Source of the DNA: Tetrastigma voinierianum
Lineage: Eukaryota; Streptophyta; Magnoliopsida; Vitales; Vitaceae
NCBI GenBank assembly: GCA_016808115.1
Contig: JAEQBH010001852.1
Coordinates: 372,001 to 436,000, forward strand
Reading direction: 5' to 3'
Length of the DNA stretch: 64,000 nucleotides
How positions within the stretch are numbered: position 1 is the first letter of the stretch; every line of letters begins with the position of its first letter. The position numbers and the translations under genes are program-made. Below are positions 46,823-58,819 of the stretch, one piece after another. Under the pieces are notes generated by a model that saw nothing but the letters and a program-made list of their open reading frames with translations, was not told where the DNA came from and made no database searches.

Positions 46823-48558
46823 TTCATCAAGCACAACTTCATTTCCTTACCTCAGCTTGTTTCAGGATATCAGCCTGGCTGCGCCGATCGTCTAGAAGCT
46901 TCTGCACAGCCTGTCCTTCCATGGACATTCTAACGCGACGAGCCCTAACCCGGGCTTGAACTCTAACCAGAGCCTGCATGCACCTCAATGTCACAGCAGC
47001 CTGCTTCCTGACCTGCCGGCCACGAACTAGAGCTTGAAGCCTGACCACTCCTTTCAAGGCCCTTAAAGCCCTTCTTGCCTGCATTAACATTTTGAAAATT
47101 ACCAAGTTAACAACCAGTTTTTCGAATCAAAAGGGCATCAAATATAGAACATTGTAAGTAATCAACAAAAGCATTTAAGTTCAAACTAGCTTCAAGGAAT
47201 TTCTGATATCTCAGTTAGTGTTAAATTGCTGCTTGAAGATAGAATATCATCTCATGACTGAGCTGAAACTTATATGTCAAACCCTAGGATTTTCAAATTA
47301 TATACCTAGAAAAGCAATTTTTGGTGAAGATCTAAAGCCAGTACAATAAAACCTAGGGGCCTGGTTGGTTCCTGTTTTTTAAAACTGTTTTTGTGAACAC
47401 TTTTTTGGTGGTCTCTGAAAACTTGTCTTGTTCTTTAAAGTTAGTGTTTTGTGTTTTTGAGAACAAAAAGACATTGGAAACCAAGCATGTTTTCCCTGTT
47501 TTCTTTGTTTTTCTTGTTTTTGAGAACAGAAAATAGTTTTTAAATAAGAATTCAATAAGCCCTAAGATTATTAAAGTTTAAATATATATGATTTATTATT
47601 AATTTGAAGGTTAATGGAGCTTAGAACCCTTAATGATTTGACCAGTTCCAATTAAGTTTCTCCATAAATATATTAACCCATTATAAGAGAAGTCCCTCCA
47701 TTTGTTTGCTGAGAAAATGGAAGAAAACAAAAGAAAATAACTTGCAAAGCCTTCTTTGTTCCATTTATCTGGTTCCAAACACCAAAATCTCAACTTTATG
47801 ATCGACATTGAGATATGGGTGGTAGATCGAGTTGAAACTGAGTTTTTTTTTTGGGTTGGATTCTATGAGGTAAAACAAAGTTCCAACTTATTGTGTTCCC
47901 TATAATTTTCCGTCGGTTTCTGAGCAACCAAACAGAGACAAAAAGGAAATTAAAATTTAAAACAAAAGAACAACAAAGAAACCCATTTACCAAGAAGCCA
48001 CGAAAAGCAGTCTGGATCCGGATTGCCGCCCATTCTTGCCTCACAACTCTAAAATCTTTGGGTTGAGCTCGAACCACAGTTGCTACAGCAGCTGTGAAAG
48101 CATCAGCACTCACTGATGAAGAATCAGATCCCTCTGAATAAGCTTTATGTCTTCCTTTGAAACCCCTCCATGAAGACCCCATTTCCCCTGATGAGCTTCT
48201 CCATAGCCTCCATTTCTTGCTCTTACTCCCCACCTTCTCCTACAAACAAGAAATTAAGAGAGAGAAATTATGACACCGTCTAGTTTCTGAGAAACTACAA
48301 GAAAATGAAAAAAAAGAGGGATCTCCACCCAGCTATTCTGCTCAGGTGAGCTCAAGTTTTCGTTTCAAAACTCCTAGGAAATCAAACTAAGCAAAAGAAA
48401 AGGTGCAGAAAAGACTTCGTTTTCTTTCGATTTGCTGAATTTTCCTGGAAACCTAACAGATGGTGGCTTTGCAGATAAAATTATAAGCTTACATGGTCAT
48501 CTTTCTCGGGCTTCTTGAGACCTATCAGCGTTTTCACCCATTTTCCCGAACCACCCAT
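44933..48558 (-). CDS. IQD: IQD protein (IQ67-domain calmodulin-binding protein)
   Basis: IQD proteins bind calmodulin and act as scaffolds at microtubules, membrane or nucleus. Exons on minus: 48558-48493 (MGGSGKWVKTLIGLKK), 48239-47991 (KSKKWRLWRSSSGEMG to IQTAFRGFL), 47078-46851 (ARRALRALKGVVRLQALVRG through ARRVRMSMEGQ), 46714-46601 (EGWCDSKGTLADVKTKLQ) and about 45654-44933. The IQ67 domain spans exons 2-3, with three IQ-type motifs and the family's phase-0 intron after GFL. Exons 1-4 join cleanly. Exon 5 holds typical text (WGWSWLERWIAA, YRPSYMSLTESTKAKQRG, SKPLYPPTRMD) but spread over frames, with at least three indels and a TAA at its start. Either sequence error or a dying gene. The gene is convergent with CYP711A copy 2. 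Confidence 0.9.
45654..46600 (-). other. Intron 4 of the IQD gene
   Basis: No second gene seen. Contains a direct repeat: ACCTCCTACTAAAAGGCCTT near 46198 and a similar ACCTCCTAATTAAAAGGCCT near 46439, about 240 bp apart, each followed by CTCCATATAT. This may be an old insertion. Confidence 0.45.
46783..46819. repeat. (TA)n microsatellite
   Basis: Alternating TA of about 37 bp in IQD intron 3. Confidence 0.9.
47365..47555. repeat. Dispersed non-coding repeat (MITE-like family), copy 4
   Basis: Best-preserved copy, in IQD intron 2. It starts near TGGTTCCTGTTTTTTAAAAC and ends near GTTTTTAAATAAGAATTC, with GAGAACAAAAAG in the middle. Confidence 0.55.
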
Positions 48559-49055
48559 TTCCGAAAACCCCTTGCTTGAACGAAAACAAGCAAGAAAAAG
48601 CTCAGATTCTCCGAGAAACAGACTCCAAATACCTCAAAATAAACAAACCCAGTTCACACTTCACAGTAAGAAAAAGAAAATATTTCAGAGGGAGGGAGGG
48701 AGGATAAATTAAGAGAGAGAAAGAGAGGGAGAGCGAAGTGGGTTTTGGTTGGCTTGATTGAGTGGCTAAGCCTATGCATCGACCAGAGAGCCGTTGATGA
48801 TTTGAAATTCGAAAAATAACTGATAAACAAGTCAGTTCCCGCTCAAACTCCTGTCAGAAGTTAAACAAAATGCCCCTATCTTTTGTCCAATATTACATAA
48901 AAACCAGGTACACCTTTTAGAAAATCATAAAAAGGCACGACCCCTTTTGGTCAGATCATGAAAAGATACAAAGACACCAACAGCGAAGCAGACAAAAATC
49001 CCACAATAAAGTCATGGAAGATCTGTCTGGTCCCTCATTTTCACTTTTTCCATTT

Positions 49056-49102
<47 letters not shown>

Positions 49103-49309
49103 CTAATTTACTATAATTATATTATGATTTACCCCATATATTCAACATTCATGATGGGTTGGTTTATCCTATCTCTACCAATAATTAGTTTGCCTTTGTT
49201 AGATATTAACCCACTCCACAAATTTTTTTGTACTATTAAAATTATCAAATATATGTGTGTCCTTGTCTTCATTTAATTCAAATTCCCTTTCTATTTTTTT
49301 TCCTTGGAA
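48559..49309 (-). promoter_or_regulatory. Upstream region of IQD gene
   Basis: On minus, a CT-rich patch at 48735-48690 precedes the ATG by about 130 bp and is a plausible 5' UTR or initiation region. No clear TATA box was chosen. An (AT)n run at 49059-49098 lies further up, then copia element B. Confidence 0.4.
49059..49098. repeat. (AT)n microsatellite
   Basis: About 40 bp of alternating AT upstream of the IQD gene. Confidence 0.9.
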
Positions 49310-49691
49310 AAGAATGTTGTCATATTTTGTAAAATCAGCAGTATTTATTAAGTCAAAAACAATTTTTTAACAATTAAAAGACTTAATAAATATATTATAA
49401 AATAATAATTTTATTTAACAAATAAGCATATCAATTCCGTACAGGATAAAAAAACATACATGATCCAAAATTATTAACTGTCATTAGTCTCCTAAATTTA
49501 TAAAGGATGAAATCAAAAAAATACTAGGATTTAAGATAGTTCTTTCTTTTTCTCCAAATTGTGCTTTACCAAACCCTTGTCAAATTTTAGGGTTTTATTT
49601 ACTTATATTTATAGAGCACAATAAAATAATTAGGCTTTGGTTCAGTAGACTTAATAAAGCAAAGGAAAAGATAGAACTGTGGGCTTATAGC

Positions 49692-50528
49692 TGTTGTAAA
49701 TAATGGGTTTTTCAATAAAAACAAAAACAAAAAGTTGTGTCCCACATGGAACAAAGACAAGGTTTTTTTTGAGTATATATATTAAAACCCATTTAATGTT
49801 TATACACGGATTGGTAGTGGGAGGCTGCTACAAGACAAAGCGAATCGTCTGAAGCCCGATTTCAAGGTAAATCGGGTGGATTTGCCTCCTGGGCGCATGA
49901 ATAGACCCTGGACATTTAGTTTGCTCTAATTAATTTTGGTTTTGCTTACCTAAATAAAACAACGGGTTTATTTTGAATTCAAATTCTAACTATTAAGTTT
50001 GCTTTTGATTCGTAACGTTTCGTTTTAACTCTTACAATTAAGTTTGCATTTAATTCATAACATTTTGCTTTAATTTACAATTAAGTTTGCATTTAATTCG
50101 TGAACGCTTTTTAAATTAAATCCTTTTAATGGCCAACGACTAATTTTGCTCTATAAATTCAAATAAAATGGGTTCTAAGTTTGAGAAATACTTTTTCAAC
50201 CCTTACTTTCTTACAACTTTGTATCTCGTTTTCTCTCACCGTGCCTCCCGATCCGTGACCTCTCGGCTCGAAGGACCGTTGATCCCTGAAGAATTCCTAC
50301 GACGCTGTTATACACACCTCGCCCGACACGGCTCTAGATCACCGTATCCCCAGCTATTGTTTACGTACACTACTTGTTACACCGTTGTTCACACCACAAA
50401 TCCCGCCGCCGTTCCACACACATACGCCTTCTTCTCATCGATCATCTTTGTCAGCCGCCGCCCATCATCCTCGCCACCGCCATCTACATCGTTTTATCTA
50501 TTGCTGCTTGATTGATTTTTATTTAACA
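49692..50528 (+). repeat. 5' LTR of copia element A
   Basis: TG...CA, TATA-like TATAAATT at 50152-50159, partner 54390-55179. A third, truncated relative lies at 16240-16566. Confidence 0.9.
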
Positions 50529-50559
50529 ATCTTAGGAATTTATATGCTCCACTTTCGTC

Positions 50560-53500
50560 ATGGAAACAAATGCTCCAACAGAACAAAAGGTAGCCAAAGC
50601 GAAGCAGATGTCGACCAAGGCAAACCTGGTCCAAACCGACACAAAAAGGTACAAACAGAAATCTCAAAACTCAGGGAACAAACCCAAAATTTCTAACCCT
50701 CATGTTCAAAAGAGAGGCACCGCTTTTGTTTGTGGCAAAACTGTGCCATCATGCACCACAAACAAGGTAGCAGAGTAAAACCTAAACAATGCAAATCCCT
50801 CCTAAAGCCACTCGTCGAAGGGAGATGACATAATAGCCGCGCTTATCTCACAAGCTATTATGGTGACCAATTCCCAAGAATCAGTGGTAGACTCAGGCAA
50901 CAAGGCATATTTGTGCAGTAAAGATGCTTTTACCTCCTACACTCAGAGGGGACGACATGAAAAGGTTGTCTACCTTGATGACTCTCAAGAACGTCAAGTC
51001 CAGAGAAAAGTCTTGTCAAGCTCACTTTGGGAAAGACTCTGGCCTTAAATAATGTGCTGCATGTTCCCAATATAAGAGCAAATTTAGTTTCAGTGGCTCT
51101 ATTGGGAAAGGTGGGGGTTAAAGTGTCATTTGAATCTGACAAGATTATAATGACAAAAGATAATATCTTTGTAGGAAAAGGGTTTTGTAATCGTGGGCCT
51201 CTTTCAGGCTTAGTATCTCCTCGGGGTTATGAATGAGAATGCTTCTTCTTCCGCTACTCTGGGTTGGGATTCGTATGATATATGGCATGCTAGATTAGGA
51301 CATGAGTAGTGGATATATTAAGAAAATGCAACTGAGCCCAATCAATATTGGGATTATTCAGCTTAAGTAAGTGCCAAATCATGTGTCACTTCTAAGCCAA
51401 CTAAAAAGATTATGAAGCTCAAAGTTGACTAGAGAAACAAAGTTATTAGAACTTATTCATTCGATCTAGAAGATTTAAAACAAAACCTATGACTAGGGAG
51501 GTAAGAAATTCTATGTAACCTTATCGATGATTATTCTAGGTTTGCTAGAATTTACTTACTTAGAAGTAAGGATGAAGCATTTGACATGTTCTTAAGCTAT
51601 AAATCAACTTGATAGAAAAATCAAAAGGATTAGATCTCGGAGCAGAGGGGGGCGAATACATCCCTTAAATGATTATTGTGAAAGGAAGGAATAATTCACT
51701 AAGGACTCCTTATTCACCCGAAATAAAACGAGTCATTGAAAGAAAAAAATAGGACTTTAAAGAGATGATGAATTTCTACTTGTTAGTGCTTTCAAGACTC
51801 TAATAATCTGCGGGGTGAAGCCATACTTCGCATGTCATCTACAAAATAGAATTCCATACAAGAAAACTCGGTAAAACACCCTATGAGTTATGGAAAGGCC
51901 AAGTGAACCAACTTTAAATATTTGAAAGTGTGGGGGTGTCTTGCCAAGGTTATGTTACCTGATCCTAAAAAGAGGAAAATAGGGTCAAAGACTTATGATT
52001 ACATGTTTATTGGGTATGCTAGTAATAGTGCAACTTAGATTTCTAGTTTTGAAAAGTGATGTTCTAGAAAGCAACACTATTATTGAGACAAAAAATGCCG
52101 AATTTTTTGAACAAATTTTCCCACTTTCTGAACAAATTTCTCATACACCCACAATTGTGGATGCTGAAAAATCATATGATGAGCATGTGCCCACTAGTGT
52201 GGATGATATGGAAAGCTCTCATGATGAGTTGAGAAGGAGTAAGAGACGAAGAAAAGAGGTTTCCTTTGGAAATGATTTTTATACTTACTTAATTGAAAAT
52301 GAACCGTCATCTTATTTTGAAGCGATTTCTTCCCCTAACGCATTACTTTGGAAATAAGCCATTAAAATTGAGCTTTACTCTATTTTAAAGAATAAAACGT
52401 GGGAGTTATCACATTTACCTTTCATGTGGAGCAAACCCATTGGTTACAAGATTTTCAAAAGAAAATACTTTCCAGATGGTTCCATTGAAAATACAAAGCT
52501 AGGTTAGTAGCCAAGGGTTTTTTCACAAACAAATATTGACTATTTTGATACACGTTCTCGTTACTAGGATCTCGGCCCATTCGTATTTTAAATTGCTTTG
52601 GCTTCAATTTATAAACTTTTTATCCATCAAATGAATGTTAAAACGGTCTTTTTAAATGGGGACTTGGATGAAGAAATTTACATGTTACAACCTGAAGGCT
52701 ATATTACACCTCGAAAAGAACATAAAGTTTGCAAATTAAACAAGTCTTTATATGGTTTAAAACAAGCACCTAAACAGTGGAATGAGAAATTATATAATGC
52801 TTTGTTGAAAAACGGGTTTTTATCGTTGAAGTGGATAAATGTGTATATACAAAGTGTACAGGAAAAGAATGTGTAATTATTGCATTGTATGTAGATGATA
52901 TGTTGATCTTTGGTACTAGCCTGAGTATGGTACATAGTACCAAGAGACTTCTAGCTTCACAGTTTGACATGAAAGATATGGGTGAAGCTAAGGCCATTTT
53001 GGGTGAAAATCATAAGATGGGTGATAGTATAATGTTATCACAAGAACATTATAAGTTGAGAAAATACCAAGAGGTTCCTAATATTTCATGCAAACCTGAG
53101 TACCCCTTATGATGCAAACACTCATTTGAATGAAAAATAGAGGTGATCCTCGTGGGTCGGGTTTAGTATGCACAGATTATTAGGAGTTTGATGCATTTGA
53201 TGAACTTTTCTAGACCTGACATAGCATATGCAGTGTGTAGATTAAGTAGATATACACATAATCCCAATAATGATCACTAGAGTGCATTAGCTAGACTAAT
53301 GAAATACTTAAGGGGTACCATGAACTATGGTATCCTATATAGTGGATTTCCGCCGGTTGGAAGTGACACAACGACAGCAAGCAACTAGATCTCCGATCTC
53401 GCATGAGATAAATCCACGAGCGGTTATGTCTTTACTTTGGGGAGGTGGTGTCAGAGTTTGGAAATCATCTAAATGAACTCTCATTGCTTCTTCTACCATG

Positions 53501-53870
53501 GAATCAGAGTTTATAGCTCTTGAATCATGCGTAAAGAAGTCGAGTGGTTGTGTTAAACTTCCCATCGTGAATTCCTTTGGGAATGCGTACTAACACCTTC
53601 GGTGTTCCATGATCATGATTGCTGGGCAAAGAATATCGATCGCAGCACAAAGCGCGAATGGGAAAATGCATATTCGTCTAAGACATGAGGTAGTGAAACA
53701 ACTGTTGAAAGATGGAATCATTTCCATTGGATTATGTAAAGTCGTATGAATTCCGTCGATCCTCCGACTAAGCCTGGGAAGAAAATTAATTTTGAAACAT
53801 CGAGTGGAATGGGACTTGGCCAATATGAGATTAATAGTTGATGGAACCCAACCTTTGTGATTGGAGATCC
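50560..53870 (+). pseudogene. Decayed gag-pol of copia element A
   Basis: Domains in order: gag tail with the first half of a zinc knuckle (RGTAFVCGK, about 50715); protease near 50884 (VVDSGNKAYLCS, D-S-G kept); post-protease segment 51027-51200 (ALNNVLHVPNIRANLVSVAL, LLGKVGVKVSFESDKI); integrase scraps 51280-51660 (WHARLGH, then YVTL...DYSR and IRSR); RT 52598-53112 (GDLDEEIYMLQPEGY, NKSLYGLKQAPKQWNEKL, catalytic YVDDMLIF); RNase H end near 53660-53830 (HIRLRHEVVKQLLKDGIIS). Frames change repeatedly and stops are frequent, so no polyprotein is possible. Confidence 0.85.
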
Positions 53871-54389
53871 CATGAAGAAGGTTCATTTGGTAATAACAAG
53901 TCACTTAAAGACCCCGCTAGCACCAACAAAATGGTCCCTTCCTATGGTGTGTGATTATGGTGCTAGAATGCATAATTTGAGAGGTTGATTAATATTCTTA
54001 ATGATTTCATATCCCTTGTGGGTGGTACATATAAACGTTAGTGATGTATTCGATGAAATCACCTATAAGTGTGGAGGGGGCCGCTTCTTATAAAGTGGTA
54101 TGGCAAGATTTAGAGCACTATGAATTAATACACGCGTGATACCTAATCAAGACAACTACTGCGGAATTGAAGAAGAATCGTGATGTAAGGTCATGATGGT
54201 CTCTAATTTACGATTAAGAGTACTGGGTTCATAGAAGCCATAAGCTTCACCAAAGCTCAGTTAAACCTTATTCATCTATGTTTGTCTATATTGAACACCA
54301 AACTTAAGGCATTAACACCTTCTTCCATATTCCAAACAATATGTTTTAAAATGTTGTAAAGTTTTTCTTTTTTTGAAAATGTGGGGGAT

Positions 54390-55179
54390 TGTTGTAAACA
54401 ATGGGTTTTTTCAATAAAACAAAACAAAATGGGTTTTTCAAATAAAACAAAAACAAAGCTGTGTCCCACATGGAACAAAGACAAGGTTTTTTTATTTATA
54501 TACTTAAAACCCATTTATGGGCTTATACATGGATTGAGAAAAGGGAGGCCTCATACAAGCACAAGGAATGGGGCCGAAAGCCCGATTTCAAAGGCAACCT
54601 AGTTCATCTCCACTAATTATGTTTTGCTTACCTAAATAGTAAAACAACGGGGTTTATTTTGAATTCAAATTCTAAATCCATTAAAGCTGCATTTAATTCT
54701 GCAACGCTTTAAATTAAATCCTCTTAATGGCCAAATCCACCATAATTTTGCCTATAAATTCAAATGGCCTCCAAGTTTGAGAAATACTTTTCAACCTCAT
54801 TTCTTCTACAACTTTGTATCTCGTTTTCTTCTCACTGGGCTGCTCCCGATCCACCTCTCGGCTCAAGGACTCGTTGATCCCGGGGAATAAATTCCTAAGG
54901 ACAAAGGTTATACACACCTCGCCCCGACACGGCTCTAGATCACGCATCCCCGCTATTGTTTACAGTACAGCTTACTTGTCACACCGCTGTTGCTCCACAC
55001 TACACCCGCTTGTTCGTCACGCTTCCACACCACAACCTCGCCGCCGCCGCCTCGTTGCTCCACACGCATACAGCTTCTCTTCTCTACTGATCATCTTTGC
55101 TGCTGCTGCCCATCATCCTCGCTTTAGCTGCCATCTACATCGTTTTATCTGTTGCTGCTAGATTGATTTTTATTTAACA
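54390..55179 (+). repeat. 3' LTR of copia element A
   Basis: 790 bp, partner of 49692-50528; TATAAATT at 54753-54760. Preceded by GTGGGGGA. Confidence 0.9.
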
Positions 55180-55184
55180 ATAGC

Positions 55185-55294
55185 TAGTTAATATTAAATC
55201 ATCCCATAAATGGCTCATAATTAACATGCACAATTATACAATTAAAATTGTAATATGATTATGTTTAGTCCATAATTAATAATTTAATATAACA
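55185..55294 (-). repeat. Part of 3' LTR of element B, outside the nested insertion
   Basis: Continues the LTR broken at 49691; matches 63660-63767 closely and ends TATAACA. On minus the LTR start follows CAAGTGAAAAA, a decayed polypurine tract. Confidence 0.8.
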
Positions 55295-55313
55295 TTTTTT
55301 CACTTGGAGGCAT

Positions 55314-55540
55314 AATCATAACTCAAATGTTTTCTCAATAGATTTATATAGTCATAAACAATCATATACAATTAAAGCACCGAAATGATGCATAAATCGT
55401 ACTTAATCAGGCGCTACTAATCAAAATCAAAACTCAAATGCTTCAACAAGAGACTTACATAGCTATAACTAATCATATATAATTAATACACCGAGATGAT
55501 GTATAAATCGTACATAATCAGACGCTACTGATCTAAAAGC
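55314..55540 (-). repeat. Two tandem copies of a roughly 120-bp unit in the 3' part of element B
   Basis: The block ACTCAAATGYTT...AATTAA.CACCGA.ATGATG.ATAAATCGTAC.TAATCAG.CGCTACT appears at 55314-55424 and again at 55433-55535. It is non-coding, between the RNase H end and the 3' LTR. Confidence 0.75.
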
Positions 55541-55699
55541 ATTTCAATGACAAGAGATTGGACTAATAAGTTATAAAACATCATTCTATTTCTGTCTTGT
55601 CAAAATGACACAAAATCATAAAATAATGACAAACGTCAAAACGTGTATGTAATAATGAAAAACATGAGATTTCCTTACAAAATACATGAAAAGGTAAAA

Positions 55700-58600
55700 A
55701 CCCCCACTAAAACAAAGATTCTAGGCTCCTAACAATCCCATGCGGATGACGTATTTTTGAAACACACAAATAGGTAAGCATTTTGTTTAGGTCCGTCACA
55801 TGTTATTGTAGGCAAAGTGTCAACCGTAAATGAGTAGACTTTGCAACTTTCTTCACAAAAAGAACTCACATCAATGTGCTTAGAGCGAAGTGCTCCTAGT
55901 GTTCCTAAAAAGATACAATTTGCAATTCATTATCACATAATAATTTTAGAAGTCTAGAAATGGAGTGAATAACATTCAAAGCTGAAATTAAGTTCTGCAA
56001 CCATATTGCATGACAAGTAGCCTAATAACATTCCACATACTCTGCCTGCATAATAGAAGAAGTTGTAAGTGTCTGTTTGACACTTTTCCACGAAACAACT
56101 CATTCAGTCATCATAAAGATATAACCAAAAGTGGACTTTTTATCATCCATACAGCTTACATAATTGGAATCACTAAAACCAACCACTTCAAGAGTGTCGG
56201 TACGCCGATATGTCAACATGAGATCCTTGGTACCCTAAAGATACCTCACAACCTTCTTAGCCGCCTGTGCTGGCTCACCAGATCATTCAAGTACTTACCC
56301 AACATGCTAACAACAAAAGCAATATCAGGGCGTGTGCATACTTGAGCATACATCAAGCTGCCCACAATTGAAGAATAATGAACTGCTTTCATCTGGTCTC
56401 TCTCAATATCATTCTAAGGACATTGGCTTTTGAAAAATCTATCACCCTTTACAATTGGTGCCTTACCAGAATAATATGATTGCATATTGAACCTTTTTAG
56501 AATGTGTTCAATATACGTTTGTTGAGATAATCTTAGAATGCCACTAGGTCTATCACGAAATATCTGTATGCCTAAGACATAAGATGCTTCCCCAAGATCC
56601 TTCATATCAAAATGGCTAAATAATAATTGTTTTGTCTCAACCAACATGTTAGTATCATTGGATGCAAGCAAAATATCATCAACATATAAAACCAAGAATA
56701 TGTATTTGCTCCCATTGACCTTCGTATATATGCATTGATCAACGATGTTCTCCTTAAAACCATTGGTATGACAACTTCATCAAACTTGAGATACAATTGC
56801 CTAGAAGCCTTATTTAAACCATAAATGGATTTATAGAGTTTACAAACCATGTGTTCCTTACCAACTTCCTCAAAACCAATAGATTGAGACATGTAAACAT
56901 CTTCAACTAAGTCTTAATTCAAGAAAGTTATCCTCACATTCATCTTATGCAACTCCAAATCAAAATGAGCCACTATAGCCATGATAATGCGTAGAGAATC
57001 TTTAGTGGACACGGGAGAGAAGGTTTCCTTAAAATCAATACATTTTCGTTGACTGTAACCCTTAGCCACCCTTGGCATCTTGATCTTGAACACCCATTTG
57101 CACCCAATAGGCTTGCAGTCATCTGACAAATCTATAAAGCTCCACACTTTATTCTATGACATGGAAGTCGTCTCATCTTTCATTGCATCGATCCAAAAGT
57201 TGGATTGAGGAATAACAATGACTTTCTGTAGGTAGCCTGACGGATACATCACTCACACACAATCATGCTCCGTAGCAGACAATGTAGTCTACTTCGCCCT
57301 CCTCGACCTCCTCAAGGGTATATCCATGACTACAACTGGGGCTACTATGTCTACATATGGGGCTATTGGATCTACATCCTCAATTGATTCATCATTAGTA
57401 GTGGCTACTAGATTCTAATCAACAACAAGGCTAGAGATCAACGCGGAAGCAATAGACACAAGACTAGAAACTGGGTGTTCTTTGAACACAATTTCTCTTA
57501 GGTCTTGGCCTGTACTAGTATCATCCTCAAAATATATTCTCTCTCTGGAAATATGACCCAGTGCTTGTGACAAAGAATATAAGATTTTTCATTCAATTTT
57601 AAATACTTGGTGCTACTAACAGTATTAACATTAGGAGAAAAAGAAATCAAAATATACAACCCTAATCTATAAAGATCCCCACATAGTGTTTCATCACCAA
57701 TCAATAAAGAGTCTCGATATAAATTAACTTTTCCAGTTTAAAAAAGAAAACTATATTAAAGTCTATCCAAAATAGGTACATATATTAAATTTCTTCTAAT
57801 AAATGGTATGAACATCACATTTTGAAATTAAAAAAATTCTATACTAAGATGCAATCTAACAACTCCTAAAAAAGCAACTTGAACTCTTGTGCCGTTTCCC
57901 ATGAACATGTACTACTCCTGGCTAGTTGGACTCCTTCTGCTTATCATCACCTTTATTTTCCTAAACAGCCTTCAACTTCCTGCAATCTGTCTTCTTATAT
58001 CCAAACTTGTGGCAATAATTGCATTTTCCCTTAAAGCCCTCATTCTTGGGGGCATTGGAAGTAGAAGACACATTCTTGCCATTACCCTTGGCATCGGTAT
58101 TCTGCTTCTTTACATACTTCTTCTCATTAGAAGTTGTATTATAAAGATACTTTCTCTTTTGGCCCCCACTGTCTTAGGTAGTCGGCACTGAAATACTCTT
58201 AAACCTTCCCTTCTTCATATCCTCCTCCTCCTTAGCGAGGATAGCAGTCATCTCTTCAATGGCCCATTACTCATTCTGAGCATTATAAATGGACCTAATA
58301 CTATCAAACTACGAAGGCAAAGTCCCATGATCAACCAAACAACATAATCTGAGTCAAACTTCATACCAATGGACTTAATCCTATTGTAACAAGCTAATAT
58401 TTTATCAATGGGTCCTCGTACCCCACTTGTCCCATCATAGAAAGTGGAGTGAAAAGTATTCAGAAGCTTATTCTTTTCATTCTTCAAGAACTTTGTGTAT
58501 TTCTTATCAACGACATCCAAGAACTCATTTGCATTCCCAGTCTTAGGAATGCTTTCATAAACAGAGTCCTCCATGTGGTTCTCCACGATCATAAAACAAC

Positions 58601-58769
58601 AAATGTTAGAATACTCTCAGTCCTCATAGGACTTTTTCTCCTTTGCATAACTCTCAGCAGTGGGTTTTTGATGAGCTTCAACTTTCAAAACCAAGTTCAA
58701 TTTCATAATCGTCAAACTCATTATGAGAGATTTAACCCATTGCTTGTAATTAATCCCATTATGTTTCAT
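55700..58769 (-). pseudogene. Decayed gag-pol of copia element B
   Basis: On minus: gag starts ATG 58769 (MKHNGINYKQWVKSL), with a UBN2-type body at 58592-58248 (VDKKYTKFLKNEKNKLL, then CYNRIKSIGMKF). The zinc knuckle is near 58024 (CNYCHKFGYKKTDC, the usual His replaced by Tyr). GAG-pre-integrase scraps lie at 57704-57498. RT at 57147-56414 has DDCKPIGCKWVFKIK, YGLNKASRQLYLKFDEVV and the catalytic YVDDILLA. RNase H runs to about 55830 (HIDV..FFVKEKV). Protease and most of the integrase are unreadable. Many frameshifts. Confidence 0.85.
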
Positions 58770-58819
58770 GATGGCAAAGAACCGAAGAAAGCTCAAAGTT
58801 GAAGAATAAACAAGAGAGC

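Larger units (their letters stand above)
49692..55179 (+). mobile_element. Ty1/copia element A, nested in the LTR of element B
   Basis: LTRs 49692-50528 (837 bp) and 54390-55179 (790 bp) begin TGTTGTAAA and end TTTATTTAACA. A perfect target duplication ATAGC flanks it (49687-49691 and 55180-55184). The polypurine tract GTGGGGGA directly precedes the 3' LTR. The uninterrupted sister LTR of element B (63655-63670, CCATAGCTAATTAATATT) shows the empty site with one ATAGC. Internal coding on + is in copia order but full of stops and deletions, including loss of the gag N-terminus. Confidence 0.93.

Noticed and set aside
47796..47990. Continuation of the IQD exon 2 frame past 47991
   Set aside because: The frame beyond the GTAAAT donor is intron read-through; the IQ67 domain resumes at 47078 after a proper acceptor.
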